Position numbers and translations under genes: made by a program
Origin: Azospirillum brasilense
Lineage (GTDB): Bacteria > Pseudomonadota > Alphaproteobacteria > Azospirillales > Azospirillaceae
Length of the DNA: 64,000 nt
Reading direction: 5' to 3'
Assembly (NCBI RefSeq): GCF_007827815.1
Contig: NZ_VITH01000005.1
Location: forward strand, 310,001-374,000
In this document: in pieces, positions 19,463 to 27,771 of the stretch
How positions within the stretch are numbered: position 1 is the stretch's first letter
Layout of the letters: each line of letters begins with the position of its first letter
Notes under the pieces: model-generated
Seen by the model: the letters and a program-made list of their open reading frames with translations, nothing else
The model's database searches: none
What the model was told of the DNA's origin: nothing

Positions 19463-20449
19463 TTACGGCTTTTGCGCCTCCGGAGCAACGAATCCGGGGG
19501 CGGCGCGCAGCCGGCCGACGGCGCGGCGCCGGCCCAGCAGGCCGTGGCGCGGCCCGAACAGGACGGCCAGCGCCAGGATCAGGCCGGACGCCACCGCGAT
19601 CATCCCCGCCGCGTTCAGCGAGTGGGAGACCCCGAGCAGCATCGGCCCGAAGGCCGCGGCGCCGTAGCCCACCAGCGCCGCCAGCACCCCCAGCGCGACG
19701 CTGAGCAGGATCTGCGCGGCCAGCCGGTCGGTCAGCAGGCGGGCGGCGGCGGGCGGGGCGATCAGCATGGCGATGACCAGGATGGAGCCCACCGCCTCGA
19801 AGGCGGCGATGGCCGTGGCGGCGACCAGAAGCACCACCCCGTAATGGAACAGCCCGGCCGGGATGCCCAGCGTCGAGGCCAGCGCCGGGTCGAAGGTGGT
19901 GATCTTCAGCTCCTTGTAGAACAGCCCGACCAGGGCGACGCAGAGGGCGAAGACCGCGGCCAGCGTCAGCACCTCCCGCGGCAGGGCGGCCCACACCGCC
20001 GGGTTGGCCAGCGACGCCCAGCCCTTGGGGGCCAACCACAGGATGGTCTCCAATTGGCCGTAGAGCACGCAGTCGGCGTCGAGGTCGACGCCGGCGGCCG
20101 ACGCCTGCTCGATCATCACCACGCCGGCGGCGAACATCACGGTGAAGACGACGCCCATGGCGGCGCCGGACTCCAGCCGGCCCAGCCGCCGCACCACCTC
20201 GATCAGCAGGCCGGCCAGCGCCGCGGCAGCCAGCGCGCCGAGCATCATCGGCAGCGTCTCCCGCGTGCCGGCGACCAGGAAGCCGCCGACGATGCCGGGC
20301 AGGATGGCGTGGCTGACCGCGTCGCCCATCATGCCCTGGCGCCGCAGCACCAGGAAGTTGCCGACCAGCGCGCAGGCGGCGCAGGCCAGCACCGCGGCGA
20401 GCAGGGCGGGGGCGTCAATCTGAAGGAATTCCTGGACGTCGGGCATCAT
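19463..20449 (-). CDS. Metal ABC transporter permease (second permease subunit)
   Basis: Integral membrane subunit of a Mn/Zn-type importer (ABC-3 family), about 328 residues from ATG 20449, which overlaps the stop of the previous permease (ATGA). Family marks are the N-terminal LVLRRQGMMGDAVSHAILPG and the LVIAMLIAPPAAARLLTDR segment; about eight or nine hydrophobic helices are apparent. Together with the longer permease, ATPase and binding protein it forms a four-gene unit with overlapping stops and starts. Substrate is judged from the ATPase and binding protein as manganese or a similar divalent ion; zinc or iron cannot be excluded. Confidence 0.9.
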   Translation of the reverse strand: MMPDVQEFLQIDAPALLAAVLACAACALVGNFLVLRRQGMMGDAVSHAILPGIVGGFLVAGTRETLPMMLGALAAAALAGLLIEVVRRLGRLESGAAMGVVFTVMFAAGVVMIEQASAAGVDLDADCVLYGQLETILWLAPKGWASLANPAVWAALPREVLTLAAVFALCVALVGLFYKELKITTFDPALASTLGIPAGLFHYGVVLLVAATAIAAFEAVGSILVIAMLIAPPAAARLLTDRLAAQILLSVALGVLAALVGYGAAAFGPMLLGVSHSLNAAGMIAVASGLILALAVLFGPRHGLLGRRRAVGRLRAAPGFVAPEAQKP

Positions 20450-21666
20450 GACGGGGCGCTCCGCTCCTCCAGCAGCCGGACCATGTCGCCGGGCAGCACC
20501 GAGTCGATGGGGTCGACGCCCCAATTGGCGTGGGCGGGCAGCAGGGCCGGGTAGTCGGCCAGGAAACGCTCCCACAGCCGGCGGTCGCGCGCCGCCGCGC
20601 GGGCGGCGGCCTGTCCGGCGGGGGTCAGGGCGCCCCCCTTGCGAACATCGTCCCGGACATAGCCGCGCAGGCGCAGCCAGAGCGCCGCGGCACCCTGCAC
20701 CGGCCGGCCGTCCAGAAGGTCAGTCAGGGCGCGCCGTTCCGCGAAGGTCAGGCGCAGCCGCCCCTGGCGCAGCGCGGCGGCAACCAGCCCGCGCGCCGGG
20801 GCGAACAGGAAGCTGAGCAGGAAGAAGCCCCCGGCGACCAGGACGATCACCGCACCGGCCGGCAGCTTGGGCAGCAGGGCCGACAGGGTGGCGCCGAGCC
20901 AGCCGGACAGCGCGCCGATCACCGCCGCGATCAACGTCAGGGCGGGCAGGCGGTCGGTCCAGAAGCGCGCCGCGGCGGGCGGGATGATGAGGAGCGCCAC
21001 CACCAGGATCAGCCCCACCGTCTGGAGCCCGATCACCGTCACCAGCGTCGCCAGCCCCATCAGCACGAGGTCGAGCGCCCCCACCGGCCAGCCCTGCACG
21101 GCGGCGAAGCCGGGATCGAAGGCCAGGACCCGCAACTCCTTGAACAGCAGGGCGACGGCCAGCGCCGCCCCGGCAGCCAGCAGGCCGATGGCGATGGCCT
21201 CGCCCTGCGCCATGGCGGCGGTCTGGCCCAGGATGAAGGTCTTCAGCCCGGCCTGCCCGCCCAGCTCCAAATTCTGGATGACGCTGAGCAGCACGACACC
21301 CAGCCCGAAGAAGACCGACAGCACCGCGCCGATCGCCGAATCCTCGGTCAGCCGGGTGAAGCGGGACAGCGCCTGCACGGTCAGCAGCCCGACCACCCCG
21401 CTGGCCACAGCCCCGGCCAGCAGCAGCGGCAGCGACCGCTCCGGCAGGCCGAGCGCCGCCCCGACCAGGAAGGCGACGGCGATGCCGGGCAGGGTGGCGT
21501 GGCTCAGCGCGTCGCTGACCAGGGCGCGGCGGCGCAGCAGCAGGAAGGTGCCGACCGTCCCGCCGGCCAGCCCCAGCGCGGCGGTCCCGGCGACCACCAC
21601 GGCGCTGTTGAAGCCGGACTGGAAGGTCAGGATGCGCAGGGCCTCCTCGAACAGGGGATCGATCAT
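20446..21666 (-). CDS. Metal ABC transporter permease with DtxR-like C-terminal extension
   Basis: First permease of the metal importer; ATG 21666 overlaps the ATPase stop (ATGA). Residues 1-295 form an ABC-3 permease (LLLRRRALVSDALSHATLPGI; LVVALLIIPPAAARFWTDR). Residues about 300-406 are a soluble extension, absent from the partner permease, with a winged-helix-like pattern, then LTPAGQAAA, RRLWERFL and AHANW, resembling the helices and metal-site region of DtxR/MntR repressors. This suggests cytoplasmic metal sensing on the permease itself, by regulating transport rather than DNA binding. Seen: the extension and motif resemblance. Inferred: its role. Confidence 0.88.
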   Translation of the reverse strand: MIDPLFEEALRILTFQSGFNSAVVVAGTAALGLAGGTVGTFLLLRRRALVSDALSHATLPGIAVAFLVGAALGLPERSLPLLLAGAVASGVVGLLTVQALSRFTRLTEDSAIGAVLSVFFGLGVVLLSVIQNLELGGQAGLKTFILGQTAAMAQGEAIAIGLLAAGAALAVALLFKELRVLAFDPGFAAVQGWPVGALDLVLMGLATLVTVIGLQTVGLILVVALLIIPPAAARFWTDRLPALTLIAAVIGALSGWLGATLSALLPKLPAGAVIVLVAGGFFLLSFLFAPARGLVAAALRQGRLRLTFAERRALTDLLDGRPVQGAAALWLRLRGYVRDDVRKGGALTPAGQAAARAAARDRRLWERFLADYPALLPAHANWGVDPIDSVLPGDMVRLLEERSAPS

Positions 21667-22481
21667 GACGCCTCCGCCCCCAATGCCCCCAATGCCGCCG
21701 GGGCCGGCATCGGCCGCCCGCCGTAGGTGCGGGACAGCAGGTCCGGCGTCATCACCCGCGCGACCGGCCCCTGGGCGACCACCCGTGTGTTGAGCAGCAG
21801 CGCGTGGTCGAAATAGTCGCTGACCGTCTGCAGGTCGTGATGGACGCAGATCACCGTCCGCCCGGCGGCGTCGAGGTCGCGCAGCACCTGGAGCACCGCG
21901 CGCTCCGTCGCCGCGTCCACCCCGGCGAAGGGCTCGTCCATGAAGTAGAGCTGCGCCTCCTGGGCCAGCGCGCGGGCCAGGAAGACGCGCTGCTGCTGCC
22001 CACCGGACAGCTGGCCGATCTGGCGCCTGGCGAAGTCGGCCATGCCCACCCGTTCCAGCGCGTGCAGCGCCGCCTCCTTGTGGGCGCGGGTGACCGGGCG
22101 GAACCAGCCGATCTTCCCGTAGCGGCCCATCGCCACCACGTCGAGCGCCGAGACGGGGAAGTCCCAGTCCACGCTTTCGCGCTGCGGCACATAGCCGATC
22201 AGGCGGCGCTGCTTGGCGATCGGCCGGCCGAACACCTCGACCGTTCCCGACACGCTCGGAACCAGCCCGAGGCACGCCTTGATGAGGGTCGACTTGCCAG
22301 CCCCGTTCGGCCCGACGACGGCGATCAGCCCGCCCGACGGGGCGGCGTAGTCGACGTTCCACAGCACCGGCCGGCGGTGGTAGGCGACGGTCAGGCCGCG
22401 GATCTCCAGAGGAGGCGTCCCGATGGGCGAGGCCTCCTCGGGGGCGGTGCGGCTGCCGGGGGTGCGCCAGAGATACTGCAT
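21663..22481 (-). CDS. Metal ABC transporter ATP-binding protein (MntB/TroB-like)
   Basis: ATPase subunit, 272 residues, with Walker A GPNGAGKST, a Q loop in YVPQRESVDWDFPVSALDVVAMGRYG, which is characteristic of manganese-type (TroB/MntB) ATPases, signature [16 protein letters not shown], Walker B LYFMDEPFAGVD and the switch histidine in VHHDLQTV. It lies 22 bases after the binding-protein gene and overlaps the first permease. The N-terminal 24 residues precede the ABC fold and are unconserved, so a slightly later start is possible. Confidence 0.93.
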   Translation of the reverse strand: MQYLWRTPGSRTAPEEASPIGTPPLEIRGLTVAYHRRPVLWNVDYAAPSGGLIAVVGPNGAGKSTLIKACLGLVPSVSGTVEVFGRPIAKQRRLIGYVPQRESVDWDFPVSALDVVAMGRYGKIGWFRPVTRAHKEAALHALERVGMADFARRQIGQLSGGQQQRVFLARALAQEAQLYFMDEPFAGVDAATERAVLQVLRDLDAAGRTVICVHHDLQTVSDYFDHALLLNTRVVAQGPVARVMTPDLLSRTYGGRPMPAPAALGALGAEAS

Positions 22482-22503
22482 GGTCCGTTCCTCCTCCGCC
22501 GCG

Positions 22504-23535
22504 TCAGCGCTGCGCCAGGGCGAGCTTGCCCTGGAAGCCGCCGGCCGGTGCTTCGCCGCCCAGCGCGCGGGCGATGGTCGTCACATTGTGGTCGATCATG
22601 CCGATGTAGGTGCCTTCATAGCTGCCCGGCGCGCCCATGGCGTCGGAGAACAGGGCACCGCCCAGCGTCACCCGGTGGCCGCGCGCGCCCGCCCCTTCGA
22701 CCAAGGCGCGGACGTTGCGGTCGGACACGCTGGTCTCCGGGAAGACCGCCGGCACGCCGCGGTCCGCCAGCAAAGCGGCCAGTTCCTCGATGATCCGCAG
22801 GCCAGCTTCGGATTCCGTGCTGATCCCCTGGATGCCGCGCACCTCGATCCCGTAGGCGCGGCCCAGATAGTTGAAGGCGTCGTGGGCGGTGACCAGCACG
22901 CGGGCCTTGCCGGGGATGGAGGAGAGGATGCGCCGGGCGTACGCGTCGAGCCGCGCCAGCTCCGCCCCGTACGCGTCGGCGTTGCGGGCGTACGCCTCGG
23001 CGCCCGCGGGGTCGAGCCGGGTCAGCCCGTCGCGGATGGACGGCAGGGTGCTGGCCCAGATCCCCACATCCATCCAGATGTGCGGGTCGTGGGCGCCCTC
23101 GAACTCGGGCGGGCTGAGCAGCCGCTCCTTGGGCACCGCGTCGCCCAGCGCCACCACCGGCTTGCCGGACTCGCGCAGCCGGTCGAAGGCGGCGGTCATC
23201 TTGCCTTCCAGATGCAGGCCGCTGATGAACACCGCGTCAGCCCGCAGCAGCTTCACCGTGTCGGAGCGGGTGGGCTTGAACAGGTGCGGATCGACGCCTT
23301 CGCCCATCAGCGCCTCCACCGCCGCCCGGTCGCCGGCCACCGCCCGCACGAGGTCGGCGACCATGCCGGTGGTGGCGACAATCTTCGGGCGCTCGCCTTG
23401 GGGCCGTTCACCCTCGGCCCGCGCCGCTCCCGGCAGCAGCAGGGCAGCGGCCAAGCCAATCGCCAAGACAGCGGTCGCGATAAACTTCGTCAGGCTCTTT
23501 GTCGCGAAGGTTTTTGAACATATGTTCATATTCAT
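22504..23535 (-). CDS. Metal ABC transporter, periplasmic binding protein (TroA/MntC-like)
   Basis: Periplasmic metal receptor of the cluster A-I family, 343 residues from ATG 23535 (GGGA six bases upstream; a TTG at 23547 is possible). A signal peptide ends near GAARAEG. The four metal ligands expected in TroA-like proteins are visible in order: H in GVDPHLFKP, H in HDPHIWMD, E in GISTESEAG and D in GMIDHN. The Glu/Asp set favours manganese or iron over the three-histidine zinc type, and there is no His-rich loop. First gene of the importer operon; an exact 14-base palindrome covers its first codons. Confidence 0.92.
   Translation of the reverse strand: MNMNICSKTFATKSLTKFIATAVLAIGLAAALLLPGAARAEGERPQGERPKIVATTGMVADLVRAVAGDRAAVEALMGEGVDPHLFKPTRSDTVKLLRADAVFISGLHLEGKMTAAFDRLRESGKPVVALGDAVPKERLLSPPEFEGAHDPHIWMDVGIWASTLPSIRDGLTRLDPAGAEAYARNADAYGAELARLDAYARRILSSIPGKARVLVTAHDAFNYLGRAYGIEVRGIQGISTESEAGLRIIEELAALLADRGVPAVFPETSVSDRNVRALVEGAGARGHRVTLGGALFSDAMGAPGSYEGTYIGMIDHNVTTIARALGGEAPAGGFQGKLALAQR
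23515..23528 (-). promoter_or_regulatory. Perfect 14-base palindrome at the start of the metal-binding protein gene
   Basis: TGAACATATGTTCA, a perfect palindrome, overlaps codons 3-7 of the binding-protein gene in an unusually AT-rich patch that continues upstream. It could be an operator for a metal-responsive dimer such as the Fur homologue encoded at 26115-26549, but no published consensus matches exactly, and placement inside the coding start is unusual. Confidence 0.4.
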
Positions 23536-23697
23536 TGGTCCCGACAAAGATCGGCAAGGTTAGGGTGGAGGGTCCAAGTAAACGGGTTGGAGTGCATTTG
23601 CGTTCCACGAATATATGAACCGCCTCTCCGGCCTTGCAAGGCGGATCGTGACGATCCGTGTCTTACCGAACGGGGTGGAGTGCGCTACAGTGGCGGG

Positions 23698-24426
23698 ATG
23701 ATCGTGCTCTTTACGGATTTCGGGCTGTCCGGACCCTACACCGGGCAGATGAAGGCGGTGCTGGCGCGGATGGCGCCGGGCCTGCCGGTCATCGACCTGT
23801 TCGCCGACGCCCCCGCCTTCGACCCGCAGCTCTCGGCCTATCTGCTGGCCGCCTACGCTCCGGAATTCCCGGCGGACAGCGTCTTCCTCTGCGTGGTGGA
23901 CCCCGGCGTCGGGACCGACCGCCGCCCGCTGGTGGTGGAGGCCGACGGGCGCCGCTTCGTCGGGCCGGACAACGGCCTGTTCGAACTGGTGCGGCGGCGG
24001 GCCGAGTCGGTGCGCGCCTGGAGCATCGGTTGGCGGCCGGAGCGGCTGTCGGCCAGCTTCCACGGGCGGGACCTGTTCGCCCCGGTGGCGGCCAGCCTCG
24101 CCATGGGAAACCCGGTCGCGCTGGAGCCCGTTGATTTGGCCGGCCTCTCGCGCGCCGACTGGCCGGACGATCTGGCGCGGATCGTCTATGTGGACGTCTA
24201 CGGCAACGCCATGACCGGCCTGCGCGCCGACCGGCTGCCGGAGGACGCGGTGCTGCGGGCCGGCGGGCGCACGGTGCGCCGGGGCCGGACCTTCGCCGAC
24301 GTCCCGGTGGGGGAGGCGCTGTGGTACGCGAACTCCAGCGGTCTGGCGGAGATCGCCGTCAACCGGGGCCGCGCCGACCGTGATGGGGGGCTTGCGGTGG
24401 GAATGCCGGTGGAGGTCGTCCTATAG
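23698..24426 (+). CDS. SAM hydroxide adenosyltransferase family protein (DUF62)
   Basis: Member of the family that splits S-adenosylmethionine with water (or halide) into adenosine and methionine. ATG 23698 begins MIVLFTDFGLSGPYTGQMK, the family's usual N-terminus, and gives 242 residues; the upstream extension from 23587 is not conserved-looking. Diagnostic motifs are TDFG, DPGVGTDRRPLVV, GPDNGLFE and the C-terminal ALWYANSSGLAEIAVNRG. Halogenases carry a specific loop that cannot be assigned here, so hydrolase activity is the conservative reading. Its TAG stop and that of the convergent gene share the six bases CTATAG. Confidence 0.87.
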   Translation: MIVLFTDFGLSGPYTGQMKAVLARMAPGLPVIDLFADAPAFDPQLSAYLLAAYAPEFPADSVFLCVVDPGVGTDRRPLVVEADGRRFVGPDNGLFELVRRRAESVRAWSIGWRPERLSASFHGRDLFAPVAASLAMGNPVALEPVDLAGLSRADWPDDLARIVYVDVYGNAMTGLRADRLPEDAVLRAGGRTVRRGRTFADVPVGEALWYANSSGLAEIAVNRGRADRDGGLAVGMPVEVVL

Positions 24427-24819
24427 CCCGTCCAGGCAGCGGTCGAGCAGGGCCAGGTCCACGGGGCGGGCCAGCACGGTGACCGGGCTGTTGCCCGGCT
24501 CAGCGTCCAACTGGGTGTCCGGCGCGCCGGCGGTCAGGATGATCCGGGTGTGCGGGTAGAGCATGCAGGCCAACGCCGCGGCCCGGTCACCCTCGTCCTC
24601 CGGCCGGCGGCGGCGCAGCAGGGCGACGGCCGGCCCCTCCGCTCCGATCAGGCCCAGCGCCTCGAAGCCGCCGGACACCGTGGACACGGCGAAGCCGCGT
24701 TCGGCCAGATGGCGCGCCAGCGCGTCCCGCTGGCCGGGATCGTCGTCGGCGATGACGGCGCGGCGGCCTCCCTGGCCGGGCGGGCGGATGTCGGCGTCGA
24801 TGGAAAAGCCGGTCGTCAT
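24421..24819 (-). CDS. Degenerate response-regulator receiver protein
   Basis: A 132-residue stand-alone receiver-like protein. ATG 24819 follows a GGTGGGAC site. The acidic pocket is present (IADDDPGQRDAL), and the fold's later strand is clear (TRIILTAGAPD), but the strand that should end in the phosphoacceptor aspartate reads VALLRRRRPED, and the conserved lysine is replaced by arginine in LARPVD. It is therefore unlikely to be phosphorylated normally and may act as a protein-binding adaptor. No kinase is adjacent. Receiver ancestry is fairly sure; function is not known. Confidence 0.78.
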   Translation of the reverse strand: MTTGFSIDADIRPPGQGGRRAVIADDDPGQRDALARHLAERGFAVSTVSGGFEALGLIGAEGPAVALLRRRRPEDEGDRAAALACMLYPHTRIILTAGAPDTQLDAEPGNSPVTVLARPVDLALLDRCLDGL

Positions 24820-24930
24820 GCGGGTCCCACCACGGGCTTTCCTGGAATCTGACCGGCTTTCTACGCCACGCGGAAGCCGGTTGCAAATCCCCATGGGCGG
24901 CACGCGCCGCCCGATCAGCGGATACCGACG

Positions 24931-25629
24931 TCAGCGGATCTTGACGACGGTGGGGCGGTCGACGATGGACAGCATGGGCAGGTCGCTGGGCCGGTTGCCG
25001 TAGCCCCAGGTCTCGCCGAACGGGCCGTTGGCGGCGATCCAGCCGCGCACCCGCTCCAGCTTGTCGAGCCGCACGCAGTTGCCGGTGCACAGCCGTCCGG
25101 TCAGGGCGCCGTCCTCCACCTCCATCCCGGTGGCGAGCAGATCATCGACCTCCAGTTCGCGCAGCAGGGCCGGCATGTAGACGTCGAGCGCCCCGGTGGC
25201 CACAACCACCCGGCGCCCCTCGCGCCGGTGCATCTTCAGGGTCTCGACCAGCGGGGCGTGCCAGCGGATGCGGTGGACCAGCCGTTCCGCGGCGGCCAGC
25301 GCGTCGGCCAGCGGAACGCCGCGCAGCGTCCGGCGGAGCAGGATGGTCTTGACCGATCCCGGAAAATCCACCCCCGGCCCGCGCCCGCGCGCGTGGCGGT
25401 GCAGGCCGGAGCGCAGGGCGTCCAGGAAGGCCAGCCGGGCGCGATTGCGCCCGATGACCTCGCCGATGAACATCAGCAGGCTGTCGCCGTGGATCAGCGT
25501 CCCGTCGAAGTCGAAGAAGGCCACCCCCGGCGCGATGGAGGCCAGGGGGCCGGCGCCATGTGTGGTGGGGCTTCCGGTGGAGGGACCGGAGGCGATGGCG
25601 TCGAAAACGGGAGTGGCGCTGGTCTGCAT
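24931..25629 (-). CDS. HAD-superfamily hydrolase, subfamily IB (phosphoserine phosphatase-like)
   Basis: A 232-residue phosphatase-like protein. The nucleophile motif is FFDFDGTLIHGDS (about residues 38-50), the second motif is VVVATGALD, and the third is the ETWGYGNRPSDLPML segment, in which the usual GDS/GNG acidic pair is varied to GN..SD. The cap region is helical and short, typical of subfamily IB. The substrate is unknown; relatives act on phosphoserine or lipid phosphates. The N-terminal 34 residues before the fold are disordered-looking, so an internal start is possible. Confidence 0.83.
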   Translation of the reverse strand: MQTSATPVFDAIASGPSTGSPTTHGAGPLASIAPGVAFFDFDGTLIHGDSLLMFIGEVIGRNRARLAFLDALRSGLHRHARGRGPGVDFPGSVKTILLRRTLRGVPLADALAAAERLVHRIRWHAPLVETLKMHRREGRRVVVATGALDVYMPALLRELEVDDLLATGMEVEDGALTGRLCTGNCVRLDKLERVRGWIAANGPFGETWGYGNRPSDLPMLSIVDRPTVVKIR

Positions 25630-25709
25630 GCGCCCTTATCCGGCGGAACGCGCCGCGTCACAAGCCAAATGCGTTGAACGGGGCCGTTCGGGGCAACTTC
25701 CGGGGCAAC

Positions 25710-25952
25710 TTAGTGCAGCGACGGGCTGGGGGAATCGTCCGCGTCGTCCGTGTCGATGAGCATCTCGCCCATGGCGATTTCTCCGGCGCATTCCTCCAGC
25801 CCGGCCTTGACGGCGATCAGGAGGTTGATGATCTCGCCGTTGTCCTGCTCCAGGATGCGCAGGCGCTCCTCCAGCTTGTCCAGACGGCGGGTGACGCTGT
25901 CGGTCAGCCGGTCGAGGCGGGCGAGAACCGGGTCGTTGTTCGTGTCGTCCAT
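25710..25952 (-). CDS. Small coiled-coil protein of unknown function (80 aa)
   Basis: Not assigned to a family. Residues about 8-50 form a heptad-rich coiled coil (LARLDRLTDSVTRRLDKLEERLRIL in pattern), then a helix with one cysteine (EECAGEIAMGE) and an acidic C-terminus (DTDDADD). There is no signal or membrane segment. It follows the fur-like gene by about 160 bases on the same strand. Base composition and ATG start look genuine, but no neighbour explains it. Confidence 0.62.
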   Translation of the reverse strand: MDDTNNDPVLARLDRLTDSVTRRLDKLEERLRILEQDNGEIINLLIAVKAGLEECAGEIAMGEMLIDTDDADDSPSPSLH

Positions 25953-26068
25953 GGCGGCGGTTGGTCCGTCGATGATTCGTGTGCGTTCCTGAAGCTAGGA
26001 CCACGCATCGCCTCTGGACAGACCCGCGCCCGGCGCAACCCGCAATTGATGGGATTATCGTCCGGATG

Positions 26069-26105
26069 GTGCCCGGCGAGTCCCAAAGGACTCAGCAACG
26101 GGCAC
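26069..26105 (-). terminator. Two-part hairpin downstream of the fur-like gene
   Basis: GTGCCCG pairs with CGGGCAC and, inside it, GAGTCC pairs with GGACTC around a CAAA loop, separated by a small asymmetric internal loop. It lies within 50 bases of the fur-like stop codon. There is no clear U tract, so it may be an RNA end structure rather than a classical terminator. Confidence 0.4.
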
Positions 26106-26114
26106 GCCCGGTCG

Positions 26115-26549
26115 TTACTCCCCCTCCGATGTGGTGGTGCGGCGGCTCAGCGGAACACCATACAGTTCAAGCCTATGGCCGAGCAGTTCATAGCCCAATT
26201 CGCGGGCTATGACTTCCTTCAGCCGTTCGAGATCTTCATTTTGGAACTCCACCACCTTTCCGGATTCGAGATCGATCAGGTGGTGATGGTGCTCCGACCC
26301 GGCTTCCTCGTAGCGGGCGCGGCCGTCGCCGAAGTCCAGCCGATCGATGACGTTCGCATCCTCGAACAGGCGCATCGTGCGGTAGACGGTGGCGATGGAG
26401 ATGCGCGGGTCGATGGTGGACGCCCGGCGGTGAACCTCTTCCACATCGGGGTGGTCGGCGGCCTCCGACAGCACGCGCGAGATCACGCGGCGCTGGTCGG
26501 TCATCTTCAGCCCTTTCTCGATGCAGAGCTGTTCGAGGCGCGAAGGCAT
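26115..26549 (-). CDS. fur: Fur-family transcriptional regulator
   Basis: Metal-dependent repressor, 144 residues. N-terminal winged helix MTDQRRVISRVLSE...ISIATVYRTMRLFEDANVI; the dimerisation and metal region contains the four-histidine run in EAGSEHHHHLID and the downstream E and H ligands. The CxxC zinc pairs of many Fur, Zur and PerR proteins are absent, as in alphaproteobacterial Fur/Mur proteins that respond to iron or manganese. It is divergent from a transglutaminase gene and about 3 kb from a Mn-type importer, which makes manganese control plausible but unproven. Confidence 0.9.
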   Translation of the reverse strand: MPSRLEQLCIEKGLKMTDQRRVISRVLSEAADHPDVEEVHRRASTIDPRISIATVYRTMRLFEDANVIDRLDFGDGRARYEEAGSEHHHHLIDLESGKVVEFQNEDLERLKEVIARELGYELLGHRLELYGVPLSRRTTTSEGE

Positions 26550-26726
26550 GGAAGTCCCCTTGTTGTCGTCTCATGGGCGCGCATATTCCGGCCGATGTGG
26601 CCCGGTCCTTGCGCTGGTCGCCGTCCCTCCCCGGTACGGCCCCCGAATGCCCGAGCACCATACTGTGATTCGGAACCATTCACAAACGCCGACGTTTGGT
26701 GTCGGCTTACGGAAAGGGCGCGCGCC

Positions 26727-27668
26727 ATGATGACCCTGGACATCCACCACACCACCACATACCGCTACGCCAACCCGGTGACCTTCGGCGACCATCGCCT
26801 GATGTTCCGGCCCCGCGACAGCCACGATCTGCGGTTGATCGAGACGGGGCTGGTGATCAGCCCTCCCCCGGCCTCCGTCCGCTGGCTCCACGACGTCTTC
26901 GGCAACTCCATCGCGGTGGCGAGCTTCGACCAGCCGGCGACGGAGCTGCGCTTCGAAAGCCACATCCGGGTCGATCACTACCCGATGGGCGAGCTGGAAT
27001 TCCCGATCGAGGACTACGCGCGTTCCTATCCCTTCAGCTATTCCGCGGAGGAGGTGCCGGATCTGGCGCTGACCACCCAGCGGCATTATCCGGACCCCGA
27101 GCATCTGGTGGACGAATGGGCCCGGCAGTTCGTGACGCTGGGCGAGGGCGGGCCGCCCGACACGCAGGACATGCTGGTGTCGATGACCCGGGCCATCAAG
27201 GAGACCTTCACCTATCAGGCGCGCGACCTGGAGGGCACCCAAAGCCCGGTGGACACCCTGACGTGGAAGAGCGGCTCCTGCCGCGATTTCGCGCTTCTGA
27301 TGATGGAAGCGGTGCGCTCGCTGGGCTTCGCGGCGCGCTTCGTGTCCGGTTACCTCTACGATCCCGCGCGGGACGGGCAGGAGGGTGCGATGACCGGCGG
27401 CGGGGCGACCCACGCCTGGGTGGAGATCTATCTGCCGGGCTGCGGCTGGGTGGAGTTCGACCCGACCAACGGCATCATCGGCGGCAAGAACCTGATCCGC
27501 GTCGCCGTTGCCCGCGACCCCTCGCAGGCGGTGCCGCTCGGCGGTTCCTGGACCGGGGCGCCGGCGGACTTCCTCGGCATGACGGTGGATGTGCAGGTCA
27601 CGGCGACCGGCGGGACGGGTGCCGGCAACGCTCTGCAAAACCCGGTGCCGGCGGCCGGAGCCGCCTGA
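26727..27668 (+). CDS. Transglutaminase-like (cysteine protease fold) protein
   Basis: A 313-residue bacterial transglutaminase-like protein. ATG 26727 follows GGAAAGGG; an in-frame ATG at 26730 is equivalent. The N-terminal half is the beta-rich domain common in this group (LDIHHTTTYRYANPVTFGDHRLMFRPRD); the C-terminal half has the catalytic triad as Cys in SGSCRDFALLM, His in THAWVEIYLPG and Asp in FDPTNG. Such proteins may hydrolyse or cross-link peptide amides; no substrate is indicated. There is no signal peptide. Divergent from the fur-like gene. Confidence 0.88.
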   Translation: MMTLDIHHTTTYRYANPVTFGDHRLMFRPRDSHDLRLIETGLVISPPPASVRWLHDVFGNSIAVASFDQPATELRFESHIRVDHYPMGELEFPIEDYARSYPFSYSAEEVPDLALTTQRHYPDPEHLVDEWARQFVTLGEGGPPDTQDMLVSMTRAIKETFTYQARDLEGTQSPVDTLTWKSGSCRDFALLMMEAVRSLGFAARFVSGYLYDPARDGQEGAMTGGGATHAWVEIYLPGCGWVEFDPTNGIIGGKNLIRVAVARDPSQAVPLGGSWTGAPADFLGMTVDVQVTATGGTGAGNALQNPVPAAGAA

Positions 27669-27771
27669 CACGGCAACCAATTGCAAACGAACGTCTGCCA
27701 GAATGGAGGGTCCGGGGCCGTTTCGGTGCCGGACCGACCGTCCCATCCGACAGACGAGGCTGCGTCACCCC

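Noticed and set aside
16243..19704. A 1153-codon open frame on the plus strand opposite the hybrid kinase
   Set aside because: Antisense shadow with low-complexity translation; the kinase on the other strand has full domain motifs.
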